Of a DNA stretch of 64,000 nt, positions 36,701 through 43,201 are shown in pieces (the stretch's first letter is position 1; the number at the start of each line of letters is the position of its first letter). Where the stretch lies: the NCBI GenBank assembly GCA_016201275.1, contig JACQDB010000122.1, positions 1 to 64,000 on the forward strand. Reading direction: 5' to 3'. The position numbers and the translations under genes are program-made. Source of the stretch: Acidobacteriota bacterium (GTDB lineage Bacteria > Acidobacteriota > Blastocatellia > UBA7656). Under the pieces are notes generated by a model. It had not been told where the DNA came from. It worked only from the letters and a program-made list of their open reading frames with translations, and ran no database searches.

Positions 36701-37236
36701 CGAGATTCTAAAGTTCCTACGGCTCTATAATCATTTAATCCGCCTGCAAACAGTTGATGAGCGTTGATAAAGATGCTGTCTTGAGCCACTGCCGGTCGTA
36801 GCTCTTTGACTTCGATTTCATATTTGCCTGCCGCGTCTTTTGCCAGCGAGCGCACTTCCAAGCGATAAGTGCCGGAGAGTTTAGTGAGGAAAAATATAGG
36901 CTCCAATCCCTCTGTGCCATTCGGGCTATCCACTTCAAGCGCCTTTACGCCAGTCGGATCAAACAGCGTGACTGCTACATCAATGCCTTTTTGTTCGACA
37001 ACGGCGTGAAGAAAAAAACCTGCCTCGGCGGTCAATTGGTAAAGGTGTGCTTGGTCGCCGCTCATCTCTCGTAAGACCGGCTGGGTTACGGTGAGCGCGC
37101 GAGGCTCTTGCGCTTGTGCATAAATAATAATTGGCTGGAAGCAAGACAGCAGTATGATTGCTAAAGAGTAGCAGACTGCTTGTCGAAGAAAATTTAAAGA
37201 GAAGTGTGAAAAATAACGAAAGACGATTTGCTCCAT
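33751..37236 (-). CDS. Secreted TPR-CHAT protease-like protein
   Basis: A 1161-residue protein: signal peptide (ATG 37236, with GGGTGGG before it), a PPC-like beta domain (about 40-145), about nine TPR repeats of 40 residues (about 165-560), a helical region, and a C-terminal CHAT domain with the caspase-like His (VHFATHGF) and Cys (VLSGCRTGLG). CHAT domains are clan CD peptidases often tied to signalling or cell death. Before the catalytic part, a low-complexity stretch contains the direct repeat SEKMPKPESEKT(S)(I/T)RE twice (48 bp each). It was probably exported to the periplasm. It is followed 150 bases later by the J-domain gene on the same strand. Confidence 0.9.
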   Translation of the reverse strand: MEQIVFRYFSHFSLNFLRQAVCYSLAIILLSCFQPIIIYAQAQEPRALTVTQPVLREMSGDQAHLYQLTAEAGFFLHAVVEQKGIDVAVTLFDPTGVKALEVDSPNGTEGLEPIFFLTKLSGTYRLEVRSLAKDAAGKYEIEVKELRPAVAQDSIFINAHQLFAGGLNDYRAVGTLESRKAGIVKFAEVIPLWQQLGNTAKEAASVNYLGEIYYSLAEFPKALSYFNQSLLLSQTANDRVLEGNILNNIALTYYTTGETQKSLEYYLPALTLLRATGDRGSEAVTLSNIGLVYDRLGEKQQALDYFSQALPLRREAKDPFGEAYTLASLGSLYSSLGETDKALDYFEKSLQIRRAVKDLRGEGVTLNNIGLVYDALDDLPKALDYYNQALLIHKKTGAIGSEAATLKNLGGVYTRSGDTPKALENLHQSLAICQKIGERRGEAVVFNNLGKLYNKLADAPTALNYFTQALAIVRSIGEKTAEIEIEYNIAQLQGKLGNLQQAVAGIQRAIRLVESLRTKVEMQQLRAAYFAALIKPYELYTDLLMRLHRQDPTKNYLAAAMQVNDQAKARTLLESLSEANADIRQGIDATLLKQERELKTQLNSKAYQVTRLLSSKASEEKKELGRTELETISNQLQEMEAKIRQTNPKYAALTQPQALSVADLQQQVLDADALLLEYALGDERSYLFAITKDSIKAFDLPKRAEIETLAKQFYEHLTARNKTVKFETLAERQQRLAQADAELPSTAAALSQMILAPVAAELKNQRLLVVNDGALQYIPFAALPLPEKTHVKASLLGVSNEIVYLPSASTLAVVRREIYHRQPAPKTIAVFADPIFDKNDERLTAAKAHKKRAAQVLAQARNRANRRSDSAAPNAAASQSQTNTTTASKSQPNTTTAKPETRSASTTSTASEKMPKPESEKTSIRESEKMPKPESEKTSTRESESPPKRESDVTRAAREVGLESDGMALPRMPFTRLEAQAILRLVPASQHKVAIDFEANKTTALSQELEQYRYVHFATHGFLNTAHPELSGIVLSLIDSEGNEADGFLRAHEIYNLKLPAELVVLSGCRTGLGKEIRGEGLMGLTRGFMYAGAARVLVSLWDVDDEATAALMSRFYQAMLGKEKFSPAAALRAAQASMAKNRRWSSPYYWAAFVLQGEPK
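34403..34506 (-). repeat. 48-bp in-frame tandem repeat in the CHAT gene
   Basis: Two consecutive 48-bp units, read on the minus strand as SEKMPKPESEKTSIRE and SEKMPKPESEKTSTRE, lie in the disordered linker before the CHAT domain. A partial third unit follows. Confidence 0.8.
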
Positions 37237-38103
37237 GACCCACCCCCACAGTTGGCAGCTAAGATTAAGCGCACACGGTAATGATGCCAAAGTGACTACT
37301 TGATCTGGCAAATTTGTTTGAGGAGAAACTTTTCGGACAGGTCATCATAGCAGCGCCTTCATTTGGTCTCAATGCAAATGCAGAGTATCAGGCAAGCACG
37401 GCTCGGCAGGGTCATTGAGTTTTCGACGATGAAGTTGAATTTCTTGCAGCGCAAGCCCTGATGGATGGCACACCAAGATGTGTAGGGGTCGCAGGCACAA
37501 GTCAGTACCGGGAGCGGTAGCGACCGGGTAAGGACTCGATACCCGGTCGCTACCGCTCCCGGTACTGACATCGCGCTTGGCATACCCGGTCGCTACCGCT
37601 CCCGGTACTGACACCGCGCTCGGCATCTTGGTGTATCGCTCATATAGGGCATTCAATAAGATTTCCCCTGGCGCCTATCGCCTTCCATTATGAGCGGCTT
37701 GAAAAAATAAATTTCGCGCTTGCGACAAGCTGTTTGAGCGGCTTATTCTTACACTTCTTTTCGCGCCTGGAAAACGGCTACAGGATGTTGACCTTGATGA
37801 TGCTTTCGCACCAACTACCGCAACGACTCGCGCCTGATATGCTTTCGGCAAATGGCGTTGGTTGTCTGCGCCTGTCGCAACTGTTTCGCTGTCTGGTGCT
37901 GTATCGTTTGATTGATAGCTTGTTCCCGCGTCCGGCAATTATCCCTTCCTTTGCGCCTTCTGCATCTTGATAGGATTTTCCTGCGATTTCCCTTACAATT
38001 TGCTTTTAACGACGCCCAACGCGGCTGACATTTTGATACCAACTGCATAGCGATTGAAACGCGGTTGCTTGCCACCAAGCAGCGCGTTACGGAAATAAAA
38101 AGT
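37237..38103. other. Gene-poor interval upstream of the molybdenum hydroxylase operon
   Basis: About 870 bases between divergent genes. Short ORFs here have no recognisable features. The interval holds the repeat cassette at 37471-37633 and should carry the promoters for both the CHAT gene and the hydroxylase operon. Confidence 0.6.
37471..37633. repeat. Repeat cassette: 30-bp repeat in three copies, bounded by an inverted repeat
   Basis: A 30-bp sequence beginning GTCAGTACCGGGAGCGGTAG lies at 37501-37530; its complement follows at 37540-37569 and 37583-37612. The last two are part of a 43-bp tandem unit (37540-37582 and 37583-37625). The whole is bounded by CACCAAGATG (37471-37480) and CATCTTGGTG (37624-37633). 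Strong cruciform or hairpin potential; no coding capacity. Confidence 0.9.
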
Positions 38104-38634
38104 ATGTCTGAGACCAAGAAACAGAAAGCTCATTTGCAATTTACGCTCAACGGCGAACTGACGGAAGTCGCCTTTGCGCCGCACAAAACCTTGCTCGAAG
38201 TTTTGCGCGAAGACCTTGCCTTAACCGGCACGAAACACGGTTGCGAATTGGGCGAATGCGGCGCTTGCACGGTGTTGGTTGATGGGCGAGCCATTTTGTC
38301 TTGCCTGATGCTTGGGTTGGATGTCGAAGACCGCAAGGTTCAGACCATCGAAGGCATGGGAACGAGTACCGCGCTGCACCCTTTGCAAGATACCTTTGCC
38401 GATTTAGGCGCAGCGCAATGCGGCTATTGTACGCCGGGTTTTTTGCTTGCCGCCAAAGAATTGTTGGATAAAAATCTCCGTCCTTCACGCGAGGAAATTC
38501 AAGAGGCGCTGTCGGGCAATCTCTGCCGCTGCACCGGCTACATCAAAATTTATGAAGCCGTAGAGTTTGCCGCCGCTCGTCTGCGCGGCGAAGTCGTAGA
38601 GATGCCGCGAGAAGTGGTTTACGGTTTGGAATAA
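38104..38634 (+). CDS. Molybdenum hydroxylase 2Fe-2S subunit (HcrC/CoxS-like)
   Basis: A 176-residue small subunit of the xanthine oxidase family. The N-terminal plant-type 2Fe-2S site is C47, C52, C55, C67 (CELGECGACTVLVDG) and the second site C106, C109, C141, C143 (CGYCTPG, LCRCTGY). It passes electrons between the molybdenum and FAD subunits in the cytoplasm. ATG 38104 gives a normal N terminus for the family. First gene of the operon; the catalytic subunit follows after a small unrelated gene. Confidence 0.94.
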   Translation: MSETKKQKAHLQFTLNGELTEVAFAPHKTLLEVLREDLALTGTKHGCELGECGACTVLVDGRAILSCLMLGLDVEDRKVQTIEGMGTSTALHPLQDTFADLGAAQCGYCTPGFLLAAKELLDKNLRPSREEIQEALSGNLCRCTGYIKIYEAVEFAAARLRGEVVEMPREVVYGLE

Positions 38635-38647
38635 TGAGGAACCTATA

Positions 38648-38944
38648 ATGACACCAAGCGAAGTTGCAATAACTGTCGTCATTGATTTGGGAGAATATGA
38701 GTTCAAACCGATTCGCTTGACGACAAAATATGATGCAGGTCATTTGGAGACCATCAAGCAAGAAGCGAGGCAATTCATTCAGGATTTGCAGAATGTTATA
38801 TCGTTTGAAATAGGAGAAGTTTATCGAGTCGGACTTCCCCAAGATAAAGCCTTAGCCGACGAGTGGGATGCAACGGTTTCAGAGTTTTTGGAAAAATATC
38901 CGCGCTGGCAATATGAGGCTCTTTGGGCAGAAGGGATAGGCTAG
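38648..38944 (+). CDS. Hypothetical 98-residue protein inside the hydroxylase operon
   Basis: A small soluble protein of unknown function with no recognised motif. GAGGAAC precedes the ATG, 13 bases after the upstream stop, and its stop is two bases before the next start, so it is translated as part of the operon. Such genes are not part of known molybdenum hydroxylases; it may be a recent insertion or an uncharacterised accessory factor. Confidence 0.75.
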   Translation: MTPSEVAITVVIDLGEYEFKPIRLTTKYDAGHLETIKQEARQFIQDLQNVISFEIGEVYRVGLPQDKALADEWDATVSEFLEKYPRWQYEALWAEGIG

Positions 38945-38946
38945 TT

Positions 38947-41382
38947 ATGAAAAATGGAAACAACGGCAAGCCGCTGAAAGTAGTTGGAAAACCTTTTCGC
39001 AAAGTTGATGCGCGCGCCAAATGCACGGGGCAAACGCGCTTTGCCGACGACATCACACTGCCGCGAATGCTCTACGCCAAACTCTTGCGAAGCCACGTTC
39101 CGCACGCCCTCATCAAGAGCATAGATGTGTCGAAAGCCTTAGCCTTGCCCGGCGTCGTCGCCGTCATCACCGGCAAAGATTTGCCCATTGCTTACGGCAT
39201 CCTTCCGGTCTCGCAAGACGAACACGCCCTCTGCATAGACAAAGTGCGCTTCATAGGCGACCCCGTAGCGGCTATCGCTGCCATAGACGAAGACACAGCA
39301 TTTGCGGCTATGGATTTAATTGCAGTCGAATACCAACGCTTGAAAACCATCTCGACTATCGAAGAAGGTTTGCACATAGAAGAACCGCGCATTCACGAAT
39401 ACGGCGATAGCGGCAACGTGCATAAAAAAGTCTCGCTCGAATTTGGCGATATGGACGAAGGCTTTGCCGCAGCCGACCACATACGCGAAGACTTTTTCTT
39501 TTACGAAGGCAACACCCATCTGCCCATAGAGCAACACGCGGCGCTGGCGCATTACGATGCCGACGAAAAACTCACGCTCTGGAGTTCAACCCAAACGCCG
39601 CATTATGTGCATCGCGCTCTCGCCAAAGTTTTAGAGCTTGCGCCCACTCACGTTCGCATTATTGCCACGCCAAACGGCGGCGGCTTCGGCGGCAAAAGCG
39701 ACCCCTTCAATCACGAAGTAGCCGTAGCGAAACTTGCGATGATTACCGGACGACCTGTGAAAATCACTCTCACTCGCGAAGAGGTTTTCTATTGCCATCG
39801 CGGTCGCCACCCTGTCTTGATGTCTATAAAAACCGGCGTTAAAAAAGACGGCGCGATTACCGCTATGCACTTTCGCTCGTTCCTAGACGGCGGCGCATAT
39901 GGCAGCTACGGCGTGGCTTCGACGTTCTACACGGGAGCCTTGCAAACCGTGACATACACCGTGCCGCGTTACAAATTTGAAGGCGCGAGACTGTTTACTA
40001 ACAAGCCGCCTTGCGGACCCAAACGCGGACACGGCACACCGCAACCGCGCTTTGCTCTCGAAGTGCAGATAGACAAAATCGCCGACGACTTAGGCTTAGA
40101 CCCTGCAAAGATGCGGCGTAATAATTTAGCGGCGGCGCATTCCGTCACCGCCAATTATCTGCGCCTCGGCACCATAGGTTTGGGCGAGTGCATAGACAAA
40201 ATTGTTGCTGCGAGTGATTGGCAAAACAAGTTCAAAAAATTGCCTTACGGCAAAGGCATAGGCATCGCTTGCAGTTCGTATTTGTGCGGCGCGGGGTTGC
40301 CGATTTACTGGAATTCGATGCCGCATTCGGGCGTCCAACTGCGCTTAGACCGTCAAGGTGGCGTCTGCGTGATGTGCGGCTCAACAGACATAGGGCAAGG
40401 GTCGGATTCGGTTCTCGCTTACATCGTCGCGGAAGTTTTAGGCATAGACCCCTTTGATATTCGCGTCATCACTGCCGACACAGATTTAACCCCTGTGGAT
40501 TTGGGCAGCTATTCAAGCCGCGTCACCTTGATGACGGGCAACGCCGCGTTGCAAGCCGCCGAACGCGCTAGAGAATTATTGACCGTAGCGGTTGCGGAAA
40601 AATTGCAAGCGCCAATAGAAAACATTTCGTTTGCCGAGCGTCGCGTCTTCGATGTTGAAAACCCCGAAGTCGGCGTGACCTTTGCCGAAGCCGTAGTCTT
40701 AGCCGAATCGAAATTCGGAACCATTGGCACGGTTGGCTCTTATTCGCCGCCGCGTTCACCTGGCAAATTCAAAGGCGCGGGTGTTGGTCCGTCACCGGCT
40801 TATAGTTATTCAGCGGCGATTGCTGAAGTGGATGTTGACGCGGACACAGGCATCACTACGGTTGAAAGAATCTGGATCGGTCACGACATAGGCAGGTCTA
40901 TCAATCCGGCTTTGGTGATGGGGCAAGTTGAAGGCGGCGTTTACATGGGCTTGGGCGAAGTCTTGATGGAAGAGATGGTCTATCGCGGCAATCGCAATGT
41001 GGTGCATAAATTTCCTTCGATGTTGGAGTACAAGAGTCCTACGACGATGGAGATGTGCGAGGTGAAAACATTTTTGATTGAAGACCCTGACCCCAATGGT
41101 CCCTTTGGCGCGAAAGAGGTTGGGCAAGGACCACTGCTTCCGGTGATGCCTGCGGTAGTGAACGCGATTTACGACGCGGTAGGAGTGCGCGTGGATGAAG
41201 TTCCGGCGACCCCTGAAAAAGTTTTGGCGGCATTACGAGCAAAGGCGCAAGGCAAAGAAGGACGCTACGGACCGCAGGGCGTACCGGCAACGAATTGGCC
41301 TGAGCCGCTGAAAGTTTTGCCCCCGGCAGAAGGCGGCGACGGGCGTGAGATGCCCCGCGAAGCGGTTCACTTGAGAGATTAG
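38947..41382 (+). CDS. Molybdenum hydroxylase catalytic subunit (HcrA-like)
   Basis: An 811-residue large subunit of the xanthine oxidase family binding the molybdenum cytosine dinucleotide-type cofactor. Landmarks: VVGKPFRKVDARAKCTGQ at the N terminus, PNGGGFGGKSDPF, NKPPCGPKRGHGTPQPRFA, and a C-terminal GPFGAKEVGQG with the probable catalytic Glu. The NKPPCG...RGHG block and the iron-sulfur flavin partner resemble 4-hydroxybenzoyl-CoA reductase rather than CO dehydrogenase; the CODH motif AYxCSFR is absent. The actual substrate is unknown. ATG 38947 fits the family start. Confidence 0.92.
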   Translation: MKNGNNGKPLKVVGKPFRKVDARAKCTGQTRFADDITLPRMLYAKLLRSHVPHALIKSIDVSKALALPGVVAVITGKDLPIAYGILPVSQDEHALCIDKVRFIGDPVAAIAAIDEDTAFAAMDLIAVEYQRLKTISTIEEGLHIEEPRIHEYGDSGNVHKKVSLEFGDMDEGFAAADHIREDFFFYEGNTHLPIEQHAALAHYDADEKLTLWSSTQTPHYVHRALAKVLELAPTHVRIIATPNGGGFGGKSDPFNHEVAVAKLAMITGRPVKITLTREEVFYCHRGRHPVLMSIKTGVKKDGAITAMHFRSFLDGGAYGSYGVASTFYTGALQTVTYTVPRYKFEGARLFTNKPPCGPKRGHGTPQPRFALEVQIDKIADDLGLDPAKMRRNNLAAAHSVTANYLRLGTIGLGECIDKIVAASDWQNKFKKLPYGKGIGIACSSYLCGAGLPIYWNSMPHSGVQLRLDRQGGVCVMCGSTDIGQGSDSVLAYIVAEVLGIDPFDIRVITADTDLTPVDLGSYSSRVTLMTGNAALQAAERARELLTVAVAEKLQAPIENISFAERRVFDVENPEVGVTFAEAVVLAESKFGTIGTVGSYSPPRSPGKFKGAGVGPSPAYSYSAAIAEVDVDADTGITTVERIWIGHDIGRSINPALVMGQVEGGVYMGLGEVLMEEMVYRGNRNVVHKFPSMLEYKSPTTMEMCEVKTFLIEDPDPNGPFGAKEVGQGPLLPVMPAVVNAIYDAVGVRVDEVPATPEKVLAALRAKAQGKEGRYGPQGVPATNWPEPLKVLPPAEGGDGREMPREAVHLRD

Positions 41383-41407
41383 ATTGTTGTGAATGAGGAG
41401 GAACACG

Positions 41408-41971
41408 ATGGCATCAAATCCTAAAAAGTTATATACGCCAGAAGAATATCTAGCGATGGAACGTGAAGCTGAATACAAGAGCGAATATTTCGATGGCGAA
41501 ATTTTTGCTATGGCTGGCGCAAGCGAAGAACATAACTTGATAGCCGGAAATATTTTTGCTTCTCTTCATTCACAAGTCAGAAAGCACGGGTGCAGAGCCT
41601 ATACCAGCGATATGCGGATTGATATGAGTAAAAAAGGGCTGTACGCCTATCCCGATGTGGTAGTCGTTTGTGGCGAATCTAAGTTTAGTGATAAGCACAA
41701 AGATAATCTCATCAATCCGAAAGTTATTATTGAAGTTCTCTCTAAATCAACAGAGGCAAAAGATAGAGGCTTCAAGTTCATGCGCTATCGAAAACTGGAT
41801 AGCTTTGTTGAGTATTTGCTCGTATCTCAAGACAAAGTAAATGTTGAACACTACGTTAGACAATCTGACAATCGTTGGATAATGACGGAAATCAGTAGCC
41901 TTGAAGATACCATCAAATTATCCTCAATTCAGTGCGAGCTAAAGATGTCTGATATTTATGAGATGAACTGA
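41408..41971 (+). CDS. Uma2 family endonuclease
   Basis: A 187-residue protein of the Uma2/DUF820 family, a PD-(D/E)XK nuclease fold. The start LYTPEEYLAMEREAEYKSEY, the pair YPDVVVVCG (Asp) and KVIIEVLSKSTEAKD (Glu, Lys) form the expected active-site pattern. GAGGAGGAAC precedes ATG 41408. The gene lies between two subunits of the hydroxylase, without any obvious functional link. Its DNA is AT-richer than the neighbours, so insertion by transfer is likely. Confidence 0.88.
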   Translation: MASNPKKLYTPEEYLAMEREAEYKSEYFDGEIFAMAGASEEHNLIAGNIFASLHSQVRKHGCRAYTSDMRIDMSKKGLYAYPDVVVVCGESKFSDKHKDNLINPKVIIEVLSKSTEAKDRGFKFMRYRKLDSFVEYLLVSQDKVNVEHYVRQSDNRWIMTEISSLEDTIKLSSIQCELKMSDIYEMN

Positions 41972-42000
41972 GAAAGAATAGTAGAGAGCGTTAAACCGTT

Positions 42001-42990
42001 ATGATGAGACTTCCGAAATTTACTTACCGTGTGCCGAAAACTATTGCCGACGCGGTGCAGATGAAAGCCGATTGCGGCGATGAATCTATGTTCGTTGCCG
42101 GTGGCACAGACCTCTACCCGAATATGAAACGGCGACAGCAAACACCCCAAACAGTGATTTCCGTGATGCGTCTTGCAGAGTTGCATTCCATCAGTGGCGA
42201 TGCTGAAAAAGGCATAACCATTGGCGCAAGCGTTCTGCTCACAGAGGTCTGCGACAACCCGACTATTCACCATTCGCATAAAGTTGTCGCCGAAGCGGCG
42301 CACACAATTTCAACGCCCTTGCTTCGCAATATGGGAACGATTGGCGGCAATTTGTTATTAGACACGCGCTGCAATTATTACGATCAGAATTATGAATGGC
42401 GCAAAGGCATAAACTTCTGTTTGAAAAAAGACGGCGAGGTTTGTTGGGTCGCGCCCGGCAGCGCGAAATGTTGGGCAGTGCAATCGTCTGACCTTGTGCC
42501 GGTGATGGTGGCGCTCGGCGCACAGTTGAAATTTGTTTCAACGCAAGGTGAACGAGTTGTTGAAGCGGCGGAACTTTATAACGATGACGGCATCAATTAT
42601 CTGCATAAAAGCCCTGATGAAATGTTGACGGAAATCTATTTGCCGCCGATGAAGGGGAAGCGTGCGGTCTATAAAAAATTGCGCCGACGCGGGGCTTTCG
42701 ATTTCCCTGTGCTGGGCGTAGCGGCTATGGTTGAAGTCGCCAGTGACGGCACCATTGCAACGGCGCGGATTGTTTTAGGCGGCGTCGCTCCTGCGCCCAT
42801 TGAAGTGACGGACGCCGAAGCGGCACTCGTCGGGCAAGCGTTTTCGCAAGCCACTATCGAAGCCGCTGCCGAAGCTTGTTACATAAAAGCGCGACCCCTT
42901 GACAACACGGATTTTGTCATGGGATGGCGCAAACAGATGGCTCGTCCGTTTGCCAGACGCGCCTTGGTTGAATTGCAATCGGCGTTATAA
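42001..42990 (+). CDS. Molybdenum hydroxylase FAD subunit with extra 4Fe-4S (HcrB-like)
   Basis: A 329-residue medium subunit of the xanthine oxidase family. The FAD-binding motifs FVAGGTDLYP and NMGTIGGNLLLDTRC are present. Four cysteines C124, C140, C148 and C157 lie in an inserted loop; this arrangement is the one that carries the additional 4Fe-4S cluster in 4-hydroxybenzoyl-CoA reductase beta subunits and is absent from ordinary CoxM or XdhB. This makes a dearomatising or low-potential role plausible. Two consecutive ATGs (42001, 42004) are possible starts. The Uma2 gene separates it from the catalytic subunit. Confidence 0.92.
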   Translation: MMRLPKFTYRVPKTIADAVQMKADCGDESMFVAGGTDLYPNMKRRQQTPQTVISVMRLAELHSISGDAEKGITIGASVLLTEVCDNPTIHHSHKVVAEAAHTISTPLLRNMGTIGGNLLLDTRCNYYDQNYEWRKGINFCLKKDGEVCWVAPGSAKCWAVQSSDLVPVMVALGAQLKFVSTQGERVVEAAELYNDDGINYLHKSPDEMLTEIYLPPMKGKRAVYKKLRRRGAFDFPVLGVAAMVEVASDGTIATARIVLGGVAPAPIEVTDAEAALVGQAFSQATIEAAAEACYIKARPLDNTDFVMGWRKQMARPFARRALVELQSAL

Positions 42991-43023
42991 AAGCTCCATT
43001 TAATTTCTGGAGAAAGGGCTTTC

Positions 43024-43170
43024 GTGATTATTTTATTTTTACTTGTTATCGCGGTGGTTTTCGGATTAGCGATTGCCGCCTTTGTCACCTGGGCAGTCCT
43101 CAGCGAGCGCAAAAAAAATGAGCCGCCGCGCCAAGAAAAACCGTGCGCGGCGGCTCAACACGCTGCTTAA
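43024..43170 (+). CDS. Small single-TM protein at the end of the hydroxylase operon
   Basis: A 48-residue ORF starting at GTG 43024, preceded by GGAGAAAGGG. It encodes one hydrophobic helix (ILFLLVIAVVFGLAIAAFV) followed by a short charged tail (ERKKNEPPRQEK). It lies 33 bases after the FAD-subunit stop. Its 3' part overlaps a terminator that works on the opposite strand. Function unknown; real translation is likely but not certain. Confidence 0.6.
   Translation: MIILFLLVIAVVFGLAIAAFVTWAVLSERKKNEPPRQEKPCAAAQHAA
43112..43156 (-). terminator. Rho-independent terminator of the SBBP gene (minus strand)
   Basis: Read on the minus strand, a perfect 12-bp stem GAGCCGCCGCGC/GCGCGGCGGCTC (43120-43156) is followed by ATTTTTTTT. 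It lies 46 bases beyond the stop of the minus-strand SBBP gene and inside the 3' end of the convergent 48-residue ORF. Confidence 0.92.
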
Positions 43171-43201
43171 AAATACTTCCTCGCCTTACCTCTTGCAGCA
43201 A

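Noticed and set aside
37501-37612. CRISPR-like 30-bp repeats
   Set aside because: Only three copies, in mixed orientation, with spacers of 9 and 13 bp; this is a palindromic repeat cassette.
38104-42990. Aerobic CO dehydrogenase (coxSLM)
   Set aside because: The catalytic subunit lacks the AYxCSFR loop and the FAD subunit has the 4-HBCR-type cysteine loop; gene order also differs.
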